64,000 nt of DNA. Source: an uncultured Treponema sp. (GTDB taxonomy: Bacteria; Spirochaetota; Spirochaetia; Treponematales; Treponemataceae). The position numbers and the translations under genes were made by a program. Where the stretch lies: the NCBI GenBank assembly GCA_946615905.1, contig CAMOIE010000015.1:17266-81265 (forward strand), written 5' to 3'. The first letter of the stretch is position 1, and every line of letters starts with the position of its first letter. Positions 52,445 to 61,384 of the stretch are shown here, piece after piece. The notes under the pieces were generated by a model, which saw only the letters and a list, made by a program, of their open reading frames with translations, ran no database searches and was not told where the DNA came from.

Positions 52445-53410
52445 TTATTTCAAAAGATTGTCAGGAAGGGCGACTCCCTTTTCCCGCAAGTATTTCACCA
52501 CGCCAGGATGCAGGGGAATATTGAAGGCCTTCGCGTTATCCACTGTCGCATAGGAGAGACTTTTGTGAATAACAAGAAGCTCCGGATTGTTCTCAAAAAG
52601 AGTCTTGGCGATGAGATAGGCATCGTCATTTGAAAGCTTTGCGGAAGCCACCAGCATGTTCCATTCAGACACAGTGGGAATGTCAGCCTTAACGCCGTTG
52701 TAAGAGCCTTTCGGAAGAACTGACGCAGAGTAATAAGGGTAATTTTTGACGAGGAAATCCTGCTCGGCTTTTGTCAGGCCGATAAAGCCCAGCTTTTTGG
52801 TCGCCTCCAGCTCGCTGATTGCGGGAAATGGAGGGAAGGAGAAAAGAACTGCGACATCAATCTGCCCCTGGCCGAGAGCTTTCGCAGTCGCCCCGTGTCC
52901 GTCATTGAAAATTGAGGAAGGTTTTACACCAAGTTTGTCAAAGGCTCCTCTCAGAACTCCGTCCATCGCAGCGCCCTTGGAGCCGAGTCCGACGACATGG
53001 CCGTTGAAATCACCCAGCGAATTGATTCCGCTGTTCTCCCTCGTGTAAATCGTCATGTGAGAAGGATAAAGAGGAACGAGCCCCCGCACGTTTTTCATCG
53101 GCTTCCCATTCGTCCATTTTGCAGTTCCTTTCGCGCCCTCGTACAAAGTCGAGGTCATGGCGATTCCAAGCTCCGCCTCCCCGCTTTCGATAAGGGCAAG
53201 GTTCGCGGTAGAACCGCCGGTCTCTTCCGCCGTAAAAACAAAACGGTCGCCAAGGTGCTTGTTTATCAAGTTGGCAAGTCCGCCTCCGACAAGGTAGAAA
53301 TTGCCGCCACTAGAACCGGTTCCGAACGAATACTTTTTAGGACTCTTCTTTGCAAAAGAAAAAGAAGTGACCGCCGAAATCAATGTTAAAAACAAAAGAA
53401 TTTTTTTCAT
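52445..53410 (-). CDS. TAXI family TRAP solute-binding protein
   Basis: A 321-residue exported binding protein. The signal peptide (MKKILLFLTLISAVTSFSFA, residues 1-20) is followed by the TAXI signature YSFGTGSSGGNFYLVGGGLA, and later GLGSKGAAMDGVLRGAF and VAVLFSFPPFPAISELE. TAXI proteins bind glutamate- or 2-oxoglutarate-like and other organic acids. The ATG at 53410 has GGAGG upstream; a frame from 53422 is less likely. Lies between the lyase and the permease. Confidence 0.92.
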   Translation of the reverse strand: MKKILLFLTLISAVTSFSFAKKSPKKYSFGTGSSGGNFYLVGGGLANLINKHLGDRFVFTAEETGGSTANLALIESGEAELGIAMTSTLYEGAKGTAKWTNGKPMKNVRGLVPLYPSHMTIYTRENSGINSLGDFNGHVVGLGSKGAAMDGVLRGAFDKLGVKPSSIFNDGHGATAKALGQGQIDVAVLFSFPPFPAISELEATKKLGFIGLTKAEQDFLVKNYPYYSASVLPKGSYNGVKADIPTVSEWNMLVASAKLSNDDAYLIAKTLFENNPELLVIHKSLSYATVDNAKAFNIPLHPGVVKYLREKGVALPDNLLK

Positions 53411-53423
53411 ATATTCCTCCAAA

Positions 53424-54341
53424 TTATTTTCTCACGCTGTATTTATCGATTACGCCCATCTCTCCGAGCATTTTCTCAAGATCTTCAAGCCTCCGCCCCG
53501 TATAGTCCTGATAAGGACGGCGCAGATGACCGCCCGGCAGACCGAGAATATTCAGGGCAGCCTTTATCACAATCGGATTTGAGAATGTGTAAAGCTGCTG
53601 CAAAAGCGGAAACCATTTGAAATACTCAGCCCTGGAGCTTTCCATGATTTCTGTGCTTGTCCACGGTCTGGAATAAAAAGCCGCCTCCTCAGGAATGATA
53701 TTTCCGCCGATATTCGCAGTTCCTGTTCCGCCGACAGCAAGGGTTGGCAGGACAATCGAATACTTAGGAAAGTCACAGCACATTATCTTTACCTTGCCGC
53801 CGCAAAGCCTCTGAACCTGAACAAGCTGCTCGACAGAGCCTTGTGCCTCCTTGTCCACGACAAAGTTCGGATGCAGGTCAGAGAGGCGTTTTATAGTCTC
53901 TGGCTCCACAAGAACGCCAAGGCGAGACGGATTGTTGTAGATTCCGCAAGGGATGCTTACGGCACTCATGCAGGCATCGAAGTGGGCGAAAGCGGCCGTC
54001 TGAGGGATAAGAACATAGGGAGGAACAGTGAAAATAACCCCGTCAGCCCCCTCGCTCTCACAATAACGGGCGAATTCAATGCTCTGGTCTGTAGTAGCTG
54101 ACGACGCGCTAAAAAAGACTGGAATCCGGCCTGCGGCAATCTTGATAACCTCGCGCACAATCGACTTCTTTTCCTCAAGGGTCAAAAGCGTCACTTCCCC
54201 GGCAGACCCAAGCACAAAAAGCATTGACGTTCCGTATTTTATCTGTCTCTCAATCAAGACTCCGAATCCGTCAAAATCAATTTTGTCATCAGGTGTGAAT
54301 GGCGTTGGCAAAGCAACAAAAGAGCCGCTGAGATTGACCAT
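53424..54341 (-). CDS. DapA/NanA family (Schiff-base lyase/synthase)
   Basis: A 305-residue TIM-barrel protein of the dihydrodipicolinate-synthase/N-acetylneuraminate-lyase family. The Schiff-base Lys is in FVVDKEAQGSVEQ and the catalytic Tyr in IYNNPSRLG. The substrate-carboxylate motif reads GSAGEVTLL rather than GTTGE, so it is probably not the biosynthetic DapA. With a TRAP transporter it more likely splits or forms a keto acid taken up by that transporter. First gene of its operon; a palindromic operator covers its predicted start site. Confidence 0.85.
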   Translation of the reverse strand: MVNLSGSFVALPTPFTPDDKIDFDGFGVLIERQIKYGTSMLFVLGSAGEVTLLTLEEKKSIVREVIKIAAGRIPVFFSASSATTDQSIEFARYCESEGADGVIFTVPPYVLIPQTAAFAHFDACMSAVSIPCGIYNNPSRLGVLVEPETIKRLSDLHPNFVVDKEAQGSVEQLVQVQRLCGGKVKIMCCDFPKYSIVLPTLAVGGTGTANIGGNIIPEEAAFYSRPWTSTEIMESSRAEYFKWFPLLQQLYTFSNPIVIKAALNILGLPGGHLRRPYQDYTGRRLEDLEKMLGEMGVIDKYSVRK

Positions 54342-54366
54342 AGATTTTCTCCAAATAATTAATAGT

Positions 54367-54389
54367 TTACCTAGTGATTAACTAGGTAA
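54367..54389 (-). promoter_or_regulatory. Palindromic operator of the DapA-like/TRAP operon
   Basis: Perfect 8-bp arms TTACCTAG and CTAGGTAA separated by seven bases. It begins five bases after the -10 box, so a bound protein should block initiation. It matches the site at 62873-62895 at 18 of 23 positions. Confidence 0.8.
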
Positions 54390-54394
54390 TTGAG

Positions 54395-54424
54395 ATACTA
54401 CAGAAATTTCCTTTTATTGTGTAA
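54395..54424 (-). promoter_or_regulatory. Promoter of the DapA-like/TRAP operon
   Basis: TTACAC (54419-54424), 18-base spacer, TAGTAT (54395-54400) on the minus strand. The predicted start is at the operator edge. The leader of about 47 bases has GGAGAAAA before the ATG. Confidence 0.55.
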
Positions 54425-54468
54425 TACTTTCTTTTTATTAACGGTGATAGGAAAAGGTTATATAGATT

Positions 54469-54774
54469 CTAGTGTCTTCCGCCGACTTTGCAGGCGACAG
54501 GTGCACAGCTATCAACATGGGGAATTTCGGGGTGTTTTTCAAGCCAGGCGACAGCGTAGGAACAGGTCGCGGCGATTTTGTTTCCGTCGCCTGAGATTTT
54601 TTTGACGGCGGCTTTCATCAGCTGACCCGCGACTCCCTGCCCCCGCAGAGACTCATCGACAAAGGTGTGGTCGATTGTGGAAACACCGTCAGCAGATGGA
54701 AAAGTGATTTCCGCAATTACTTTGCCGTCCCCGTCGCTTGCGTAGATTCTGTTTGTCTCTGTGATAAATTCCAT
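54469..54774 (-). CDS. YidJ-like GNAT N-acetyltransferase
   Basis: A 101-residue minimal GNAT of the Gcn5-related group (YidJ/GtnD type). The acetyl-CoA loop is ESLRGQGVAGQLMKAAV, preceded by STIDHTFVD, and a C-terminal CSYAVAWLEKHPEI segment is typical of these small proteins. Substrate unknown. AAGGAG precedes the ATG. It follows the MalY-like gene by 52 bases and may belong to the same transcript. Confidence 0.85.
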   Translation of the reverse strand: MEFITETNRIYASDGDGKVIAEITFPSADGVSTIDHTFVDESLRGQGVAGQLMKAAVKKISGDGNKIAATCSYAVAWLEKHPEIPHVDSCAPVACKVGGRH

Positions 54775-54826
54775 ATTTGCTCCTTAAAAAGGCTATTAAA
54801 AGACCTGCGATTTGTCAAATTAATTT

Positions 54827-56002
54827 TTAAAGCACGGCTGAAAGGAAAGCCTCAAGCCCTTTCTCCAAATAGTCGCGGGAGGTGGCCACGTTGAATCGCT
54901 CGAACATCTCGCCCTCTTTGCCGAAGACGTTACCGGAGTCAAGCCATACGTTGGCTTCCTCGCGGATTCGTCGGTTCAGCTCCCTGTCGTCATAGGGAAG
55001 AGCCGTGCAGTCAAGCCAAAGGAGGTATGTCGCGTCAGGCTTTTTGGCACGAACGAGATTCCGGCCATTTTTATTGATGAAATCAAGGGCAAAGTCAAAA
55101 TTTTTCTCGATGACTTTCTTGCATTCCTCGTGCCATTTAAGCCCCTTCGTGTAGGCGGCCTCGCAGGCGGTAAGCCCCAGAAGAGACGGCTCATCGTAGC
55201 CGGTCCTGTCACGCTCAGATTTGAAGGCGGCCCGGATTTCGCGGTTGGGAATAAATATGTTGCTCACTTGCAAACCTGCCAGATTGAAAGTCTTGCTCGG
55301 AGAAGTGCATGTAATCGTATTCTGCGCAATTTCCTCCGACAGGGAGGAAGTCACAGTGTGGTGATTTTCGCCCCAGATAAAGTCAGAGTGAATCTCGTCG
55401 CTTACGACTATGACCTTGTGACGCAGGCAGATTTGCGACATTTTCAAAAGCTCTTCGCGGCTCCACGAGCGGCCTCCGGGATTGTGGGGATTGCAGAGGA
55501 GGAAAAGGCGGACTTTTTCGGACTTGATTTTCTCCTCAAAGTCAGCAAAGTCAATCTCATAACGGAGATTTTCCTTCTTCCAGACAAGAGGATTTGAGAC
55601 GATTTTTCTGCCGGAATTGCGGATTGAGTTTGAGAAAGGATAGTATACCGGGGACTGAATCAGAACGCCGTCACCTTCTTTTGTTAGCGCACGGATTGCA
55701 GTTGCGATGGCAAAGACAACGCCAGGAGTTTCGACCAGCCAGTCAGGCCGAACCTTCCAGCCATGCTGTGCTTTTAGCCAGGAGGCGACCGCCTCAAAGT
55801 AATGGGGTTTTATGTTCGTGTAGCCGAAAATCCCATGATTTACCCGGTCTGTGAGGGCTGAAAGAATTTCAGGGGCGGTCTTGAAGTCCATGTCGGCCAC
55901 CCAGAATGAGAGGGCGTCCTTTTTGTAGCCGCGCTCGACGGCAAAGTCGAATTTAAGGCAGTCTGTCTTGTGCCTGTCCTGTCTGGAAAAATCATAGAGC
56001 AT
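54827..56002 (-). CDS. MalY/PatB-type aminotransferase (C-S lyase)
   Basis: A 391-residue PLP enzyme of the MalY/PatB group, usually cystathionine or cysteine-S-conjugate beta-lyases. Opening FDFAVERGYKKDALSFWVADMDF-like segment (quoted in part as SFWVADMDFKTAPEI), substrate loop FGYTNIKPHYFEAV, CNPHNPGGRSWSREEL, and the PLP Lys in CTSPSKTFNLAGLQ. In this context, after a NitT/TauT-type importer and cysK, it could release thiols from imported sulfur compounds. The specific substrate is inferred only. Confidence 0.88.
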   Translation of the reverse strand: MLYDFSRQDRHKTDCLKFDFAVERGYKKDALSFWVADMDFKTAPEILSALTDRVNHGIFGYTNIKPHYFEAVASWLKAQHGWKVRPDWLVETPGVVFAIATAIRALTKEGDGVLIQSPVYYPFSNSIRNSGRKIVSNPLVWKKENLRYEIDFADFEEKIKSEKVRLFLLCNPHNPGGRSWSREELLKMSQICLRHKVIVVSDEIHSDFIWGENHHTVTSSLSEEIAQNTITCTSPSKTFNLAGLQVSNIFIPNREIRAAFKSERDRTGYDEPSLLGLTACEAAYTKGLKWHEECKKVIEKNFDFALDFINKNGRNLVRAKKPDATYLLWLDCTALPYDDRELNRRIREEANVWLDSGNVFGKEGEMFERFNVATSRDYLEKGLEAFLSAVL

Positions 56003-56045
56003 AAAGTTCTCCTATTTAAAATAAAAAAGCTGACATTAGCGGGAT

Positions 56046-56115
56046 GACGGCCACTCTGTTTCGCTGCCGCTGGGGCTAGCTTCTGCATTGTTCCGCTGCC
56101 GTAAGGGGCTTCAAA
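56046..56115. repeat. 70-bp intergenic repeat, copy 1
   Basis: Between the MalY-like gene and the ABC permease. About 40 bases (from CTAGCTTCTGCATTGTTCCG at 56076 on) are identical to 61345-61384, and the preceding 30 are similar. Contains no gene, although both copies read EAPYGSGTMQKL on the minus strand. Confidence 0.8.
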
Positions 56116-56117
56116 TT

Positions 56118-56885
56118 TTAATATTCCCACTTAATGAGCTTCCGCTTTAACTTAAAAAGGCCTGCATCCAAAAGGCTCGTGACGACCGCAATAAGGATAA
56201 TTCCGGCCAGAACTTTTGTATAGTCCGCGTAGTCAGAATATTTTTTTACGAAATAGCCAAGTCCGGCCTTTGCACCCAACATTTCAGCCCCAGTAAGACA
56301 GAGCATGGATGAAGTCAGGCTAGTGGCAAGTCGTCCAATCACATCGGGCATACAATAAGGGAGGATGACTTTGAAAATCATCTCAAAGGCGTTCAGGTTC
56401 ATGACTCTGGCAGAGTCTATTATTTTCCTGTCCAAAGAGCCGACCCGGTTTATCATGCTCAAAAAGGATGGCCAGAAGACGGCCGACCAAATCACAAAAA
56501 TCGAGGCAGAGTAGAAAGTCGGCATCACGGCCACAACATAAGGGGTGTAGACAAGGGGTGGCACGGTTGACACGACTCTGGCGACAGGCTTGATTGTCAG
56601 GCGGAGAATTTTCACATAGCCGGTGAAAAGACCGAGAAAAATTCCAAGCACAAGGCCAAGCCCCATCCCGATTACAAGGAGCTTCATTGAAGAATAGACT
56701 GAAAAAGCCATATCCTTCCAGTATTTCACAAAGACCATCAGGACATTTTCCGGCGGAGGAACTAGCACAGGATGGGCAAGCCCGCTTTTCACTGAGATTT
56801 CCCAGAGGCCGAGAAAAAGCAGGGCCGCAGTCACGATATATATCTTTGAATTTCTGGAGTCTTTTTTTTCGTCAGATTCTTTCAC
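56118..56885 (-). CDS. NitT/TauT-type ABC transporter permease
   Basis: A 255-residue permease of the SsuC/TauC group with about six helices. The cytoplasmic EAA-like loop contains ARVMNLNAFEMIFKVILPYC, followed by a helix with SSMLCLTGAEMLGAKAGLGY. It forms the membrane channel of the importer encoded by the next two genes upstream. Start overlaps the ATPase gene as ATGA. Confidence 0.9.
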   Translation of the reverse strand: MKESDEKKDSRNSKIYIVTAALLFLGLWEISVKSGLAHPVLVPPPENVLMVFVKYWKDMAFSVYSSMKLLVIGMGLGLVLGIFLGLFTGYVKILRLTIKPVARVVSTVPPLVYTPYVVAVMPTFYSASIFVIWSAVFWPSFLSMINRVGSLDRKIIDSARVMNLNAFEMIFKVILPYCMPDVIGRLATSLTSSMLCLTGAEMLGAKAGLGYFVKKYSDYADYTKVLAGIILIAVVTSLLDAGLFKLKRKLIKWEY

Positions 56886-57676
56886 AGAAAGACCTCCCCG
56901 TCGCCTATGTTTTCCACAACTTTCTCGTAAAAAAGGCTCATCAGACTGTTTGAGAGCCTTATGTACTCAGGATTTCGGAAGAGTTTTTCCTTTACCCTTG
57001 GCTTTGCAATTTTGACAGGAATCTCACCTGAAATCTTGCCGGATCCTAGAAAAAGAACCCTGTCAGCCAGGATAATAGCCTCGTCAATATCGTGGGTGAC
57101 AAAAATCACGGTCTTTTTCTCCTCGCTGGCAAGGCGGCTCAAAAGGTCCTGCAGGCTCCGCCGGGTCTTTGGGTCAATTGCCCCGAAAGGCTCGTCCATA
57201 AGAAGAACCGCGCTGTTCATGGCAAGTGCCCTGGCTATCGCAACCCTCTGCTGCATTCCGCCGGAAAGCTGGGAGGGGTAACGGTCTTTTGCGTACAAGA
57301 GGCCTACCTTGTCCAGATATGACTCGGCGATTTTTGAGATTTCTTTTTTTCCGCCTGGAATTTTCGCCTGCCTCATTGCAAAAATGACGTTTCCCTTAGC
57401 AGTAAGCCAGGGAAAAAGGGAATAATGCTGGAATACAACTCCACGGTCGACTCCAGGTCCTGAGATTTTCCGCCCGTCGATATAAATAGAGCCTGAGACA
57501 TTTTTGTTAAGCCCCTCAAGGGCTGAAAGGAGGGTTGATTTTCCGCAGCCGGAAGAGCCTATCACGCAGACAAATTCACCCTCCTCAACGGAGAGATTTA
57601 TGTCCTGCAAGACCGGAACCCTAGTGCCGCCGTCATTATAAGTGACTGAAAGATTTTCGATTTTGATTTTGGACAT
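56882..57676 (-). CDS. NitT/TauT-type ABC transporter ATPase
   Basis: A 264-residue ATPase of the SsuB/TauB group: Walker A CVIGSSGCGKSTLLSAL, Q-loop VVFQHYSLFPWLT, signature LSGGMQQRVAIARAL, Walker B SAVLLMDEPFGAIDP, switch VTHDIDEA. Partner of the permease and binding protein around it. These systems import sulfonates, nitrate-like ions, or other small organics. Confidence 0.92.
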   Translation of the reverse strand: MSKIKIENLSVTYNDGGTRVPVLQDINLSVEEGEFVCVIGSSGCGKSTLLSALEGLNKNVSGSIYIDGRKISGPGVDRGVVFQHYSLFPWLTAKGNVIFAMRQAKIPGGKKEISKIAESYLDKVGLLYAKDRYPSQLSGGMQQRVAIARALAMNSAVLLMDEPFGAIDPKTRRSLQDLLSRLASEEKKTVIFVTHDIDEAIILADRVLFLGSGKISGEIPVKIAKPRVKEKLFRNPEYIRLSNSLMSLFYEKVVENIGDGEVFL

Positions 57677-57693
57677 AAATCCCCCTTTTTTTG

Positions 57694-58752
57694 CTAGGCC
57701 TTGAAGGAAGCCTTCAGATTTTTGAAAAAAATGTTTCCGCTGTCACGGGCAAGAATCCTGTCCAGAGCCTCCTGATAGATTGCAGTGTCGACGTGATTCT
57801 CAATATCAACCTTTCCGGTGAAGTAGCCTGCGTCAACAAGAGAATTGTAGTAGCTGACAACGCCGGGCTTGTTGGGGTCAAGTGTCATAATCGTGCGGTT
57901 TTTGAAAAGGTAGGTGTTCACATAATCCTCGGTCTGGTCAGAGTAGTCAGCCAGAGCCTTAACAACGTCAGGATGGTTTGCCTCGTCAGAGTAATACTCA
58001 AGGGCACGCAAGTTTGCGACCGTAAAGCGGACCAGCTCCTCCTTCTTTTCCTGCAAAACCTTGCGGCTGGTCACCTGGCGGCAGCAGACATAAAGAGGCT
58101 CCAGCTCCCCGACCTCGTAGACAGTCTCGATGCCAAGATCCTTGTATTTTGTGGCAAATTCGGCCGGTAGGAAGCCCAAATCAGCCTCCCCCTTGCGGAC
58201 AGCCTCGGCAACGTTCACCTGAGAGTCAATCTCAATTACGTCAATCTCCTTGTCCACATCGATTCCGTACTTATTTTTGAGGACACCCCGGCTTACAACC
58301 CATGCAGTGTCAGCCCGGACTGTGGCGATTTTAATTCCCCTGTACTTTGACAAATTCTTGTACTTGGAAGCCTCTCCCTTACGGCTTATAATCGCCCCGC
58401 CCTCTGCGGCGGTTCCCTCAAAAATCACAAGATCAGACCCGTTGGCGATAAAATTCAAGTCAGGGACGATTCCGGTTCCCCAGATGTCAAGGTCATTCTT
58501 GTTTGTAGAGATTGACGTGAGGGCTGCGGTGGGGTTCGCGGCCTGCACAAGCTCCACGTCAACACCCTCCTCCTTGTAGTAGCCCAGCCTGTCAGCGGTG
58601 AGGACAAGGGCAGTCCTGATTGTTCCAGGTGACACCCCGAATTTAAGTGTTTGAAGTTTCTCTTCTTTTCCAGCCGTTGTTTTCTTTGAGCAGCCGGAAA
58701 GTCCCACGGCAAGCGCGGCCACGATGGCCGCAAATTTCACAGTTTTTTTCAT
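57694..58752 (-). CDS. NitT/TauT-type ABC substrate-binding lipoprotein
   Basis: A 352-residue lipoprotein (lipobox VGLSGC at about residue 21). Mature features: LKFGVSPGTIRTALVLTADR, YYKEEGVDVELVQAANPTAA, and GIKIATVRADTAWVVSRG, as in SsuA/TauA-like binding proteins. I use the ATG at 58752, with GGAGG five bases upstream, rather than 58803 inside cysK. Located directly after cysK, which suggests a sulfur compound as substrate. The ligand cannot be named from sequence. Confidence 0.9.
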   Translation of the reverse strand: MKKTVKFAAIVAALAVGLSGCSKKTTAGKEEKLQTLKFGVSPGTIRTALVLTADRLGYYKEEGVDVELVQAANPTAALTSISTNKNDLDIWGTGIVPDLNFIANGSDLVIFEGTAAEGGAIISRKGEASKYKNLSKYRGIKIATVRADTAWVVSRGVLKNKYGIDVDKEIDVIEIDSQVNVAEAVRKGEADLGFLPAEFATKYKDLGIETVYEVGELEPLYVCCRQVTSRKVLQEKKEELVRFTVANLRALEYYSDEANHPDVVKALADYSDQTEDYVNTYLFKNRTIMTLDPNKPGVVSYYNSLVDAGYFTGKVDIENHVDTAIYQEALDRILARDSGNIFFKNLKASFKA

Positions 58753-58795
58753 GATAGCCTCCATTTTTTTTGCAGAATGATTGCCTTCGGCAGAC

Positions 58796-59722
58796 TCATT
58801 CATATAAATCCGAACTCAGATACCGTTCTCCTGAGTCGGGAATTATCACAACTATATTTTTTCCCCGGTTCGCGGGTCTTTTTGCGACCTGAATAGCCGC
58901 CCACATGGCCGCACCTGCGGAAATACCAATCAGTATTCCCTCCCGTTTTGCGCTCTGGCGGGCAACCGTGTAGGCATCCTCATCTGTGACATCAATCACC
59001 TCATCAAAGAGGGATGTGTCTGTCACAGGCGGTGTGGGGCCGCCTCCTATTCCCTGAATCTTGTGGGGGCCTGGCTGACCGCCTGTCAGCACAGCGTTTC
59101 CAGTAGGCTCCACAGCGATGATTTTTACAGAGGGATTCTTCCGCCTCAGATACCGACCGGTTCCAGAGATTGTCCCTCCCGTCCCGCTGGCAGCGACAAA
59201 AATATCGACTTTGCCGTCGGTGTCCTCCCAGATTTCAGGGCCTGTCGACTTTTCATGGGCCGCCGGGTTGTCAGGATTTCTCCCCTGACCAGGGACAAAG
59301 GCTCCGGGAGTCGCTGCGGCAAGCTCCTGAGCTTTTTCACCTGCTCCGCCCATGGACTTGTCCTTTGGAGTCAGAATCACTTCGCTTCCGTAAGCCTTCA
59401 ATATCCGAATCCGCTCCTCGCTCATGTTCTCCGGCATCAGGATTTTCGCCTTGTAGCCTTTCACAGCGGCCACCATGGCAAGTCCTATCCCAGTGTTGCC
59501 GGAGGTTCCCTCGATGATAGTCGCGCCAGGCTTTAGCTCTCCCCGTTTTTCAGCCTCCTCAACCATATTCAAGGCCGCCCTTGCCTTCACCGATGAAGAC
59601 GGATTATAGAATTCAAGTTTCGCGATTATATTTGCGACAGCCCCGTAATCACGCTCAAGATTCTTAACTCGCACAAGCGGAGTGTGGCCTGTAAGCTCCA
59701 GAATATTATTGTAGATTCGCAT
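58796..59722 (-). CDS. cysK: Cysteine synthase
   Basis: A 308-residue PLP enzyme forming cysteine from O-acetylserine and sulfide. The PLP Lys is in NPSSSVKARAALNM, the substrate loop EGTSGNTGIGLAMV, the phosphate loop GTGGTISGTGRYL and the C-terminal ISAGAAMW. Full length. It lies between the amino-acid ABC transporter and the NitT/TauT-type importer, all on one strand, linking uptake to cysteine synthesis. GGAGG precedes the ATG. Confidence 0.93.
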   Translation of the reverse strand: MRIYNNILELTGHTPLVRVKNLERDYGAVANIIAKLEFYNPSSSVKARAALNMVEEAEKRGELKPGATIIEGTSGNTGIGLAMVAAVKGYKAKILMPENMSEERIRILKAYGSEVILTPKDKSMGGAGEKAQELAAATPGAFVPGQGRNPDNPAAHEKSTGPEIWEDTDGKVDIFVAASGTGGTISGTGRYLRRKNPSVKIIAVEPTGNAVLTGGQPGPHKIQGIGGGPTPPVTDTSLFDEVIDVTDEDAYTVARQSAKREGILIGISAGAAMWAAIQVAKRPANRGKNIVVIIPDSGERYLSSDLYE

Positions 59723-59742
59723 TTTTTCCTCCTAGAAAAAGT

Positions 59743-59759
59743 CCGCGTTAGCGGTGCGG
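59743..59759 (-). terminator. Weak hairpin upstream of cysK
   Basis: CCGC/GCGG on the minus strand with a nine-base loop followed by ACTTTTTC. Too short to be sure of; could attenuate between the amino-acid transporter and cysK. Confidence 0.3.
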
Positions 59760-59769
59760 CAGGATGCTC

Positions 59770-60528
59770 CTAAATTACATACTCCGGCTGAGTCAGCAAG
59801 TTCATCTTGTTGAGAAATTCCCGTGTCCGCTCATTTTTGGGGGACTCAAAGACTTCCTTTGGGCTGCCTTCCTCAAGGATTTTTCCCCGGTCGAGAAAGA
59901 CGACCTTTTTGGAAATCTTCTTGATGAAGTTCATCTCATGGCTGACAAGGAGCATTGTAAAACCGCCTGCGGCAATTTCCTTTATGACCGCAAGAACTTC
60001 GCCAATAAGCTCCGGGTCAAGGGCAGAAGTCGGCTCGTCCAGCAAAAGCAGATCCGGCTTCATTACGACCGCACGGGCAATTGCCACCCTCTGCTGCTGT
60101 CCGCCTGAAAGCTGGGCTGGATAGTGGTTGGCCCAGGGCAACATTCCGACTTTTTTAAGGCCTTCAATCGCAGCGTCAAGGGCATCCTCTTTTTTTATTT
60201 TCTTTACGGAAACAAGGCCTTCCATAACGTTTTCAAGGGCGGTCTTTTTTTCAAAAAGATTGAAGCGCTGGAAGACCATGCCGGTGTTTTGCCTCACAAA
60301 AAGATTTTCCTTTCTGTTTGCCTTGGCAAGGTTGATTTTTTTGTCCTGCAAGGTAAGAAAACCATTTTCCGAAATCTCAAGGCGGTTTATGCAGCGCAGC
60401 AGTGTTGATTTTCCGGTTCCAGAAGGACCGATTATCCCGACCACATCACCCTTTTCTATATTGAGATTTATTCCGTCCAAAACCTTATTTGTTCCGAATG
60501 ATTTTGAAAGTCCTTCTATCTGAATCAT
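59770..60528 (-). CDS. Polar amino acid ABC transporter ATPase
   Basis: A 252-residue ATPase of the GlnQ/HisP/TcyC type: Walker A GIIGPSGTGKSTLLRCI, Q-loop GMVFQRFNLFEKKTALENV, signature LSGGQQQRVAIARAV, Walker B LLLLDEPTSALDPEL, switch VSHEMNF. Start overlaps the permease stop as ATGA. With the binding protein at 61984 it makes a complete importer, probably for cystine or a related amino acid given cysK next door. That specificity is an inference. Confidence 0.92.
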   Translation of the reverse strand: MIQIEGLSKSFGTNKVLDGINLNIEKGDVVGIIGPSGTGKSTLLRCINRLEISENGFLTLQDKKINLAKANRKENLFVRQNTGMVFQRFNLFEKKTALENVMEGLVSVKKIKKEDALDAAIEGLKKVGMLPWANHYPAQLSGGQQQRVAIARAVVMKPDLLLLDEPTSALDPELIGEVLAVIKEIAAGGFTMLLVSHEMNFIKKISKKVVFLDRGKILEEGSPKEVFESPKNERTREFLNKMNLLTQPEYVI

Positions 60529-61286
60529 TTTTCACCCCTTTTTACAGCTTGCAGACGCAATTCTTCTTCCGTCACAAGAGGAATTTCAGAAGGAATGGCG
60601 ATTTTCTTTTCAGTGAATTTTATGGCCTGCTCGATTATCACGGTGAGAACCCAGTAAATAATGGCGAGCGAGACATAAGTCTCAAAGTAACGGTAACTCC
60701 TGCCGGCGATAATCTGTCCCTGGGCTGTAATCTCGACGACGGCGCAGGTGAAGGCCAGGGACGTTCCCTTTATGATCGAGATAAGGGAATTTCCCAAGGT
60801 AGGCAGGGCGACCACAAAGGCTTCGGGCAGAATTATCCTTCTTAAAGCCTGAAAATAGGTCATTCCGAGGGAATAAGCCGCCTCAATCTGACCCTTGTTG
60901 ACGGAAAGCAGGGCCGACCGGATTATCTCCGCGCTAAAGGCGCTCTGGTTCAGGCCGAGGGCAAAGGCCGCGTAGACAAAGCCCGGTATATCCGCAATCT
61001 GCAGGTTCGTTCCGAATTTGGCGTTGACAGCCTTGAAAATCATCGGGAAGCCGAAGAAGGCTATGTAAAGCTGGACGATAATCGGGGTGCCCCGCAAAAG
61101 CGAGATGATAAAATTTACAATCGGACTTAAGACTTTTGTCCCCCGGATTTTTATTACGGCCATCAAAAGACCTAGAAGGAGGCCGATTACCATTCCAATC
61201 AGGGCAAGCTCCAGTGTCACCGGCAGCTTTACAAGCAGCTTTGGGATTTGTGTGAAAACCAGTTTTATGTCAAAAATCTTTCCCAT
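60525..61286 (-). CDS. Polar amino acid ABC transporter permease
   Basis: A 253-residue permease of the HisM/GlnP/TcyB type with about five helices. FIISLLRGTPIIVQLYIAFFG and AAYSLGMTYFQALRRIILPEA (quoted to 20 residues or fewer in sense) are the conserved loop regions, and GTSLAFTCAVVEITAQGQII follows. Preceded by the 70-bp repeat that separates it from the acetyltransferase gene. Confidence 0.9.
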   Translation of the reverse strand: MGKIFDIKLVFTQIPKLLVKLPVTLELALIGMVIGLLLGLLMAVIKIRGTKVLSPIVNFIISLLRGTPIIVQLYIAFFGFPMIFKAVNAKFGTNLQIADIPGFVYAAFALGLNQSAFSAEIIRSALLSVNKGQIEAAYSLGMTYFQALRRIILPEAFVVALPTLGNSLISIIKGTSLAFTCAVVEITAQGQIIAGRSYRYFETYVSLAIIYWVLTVIIEQAIKFTEKKIAIPSEIPLVTEEELRLQAVKRGEK

Positions 61287-61315
61287 TTTTCAAGACTCCT
61301 CTTTATTTTGTGGAC

Positions 61316-61384
61316 GACGGCCAGCCTGTTTCGCTTCCGGTGGACTAGCTTCTGCATTGTTCCGCTGCCGTAAGGGGCTTCAAA
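61316..61384. repeat. 70-bp intergenic repeat, copy 2
   Basis: The partner of 56046-56115, same orientation. The stop codon of the acetyltransferase (61380-61382) lies inside it, so the last residues of that gene come from repeat sequence. Confidence 0.8.

Noticed and set aside
55840..56130. Minus-strand frame reading EAPYGSGTMQKL through the 70-bp repeat
   Set aside because: The same peptide appears at the other repeat copy simply because the DNA is repeated; it overlaps malY and has no start signal.
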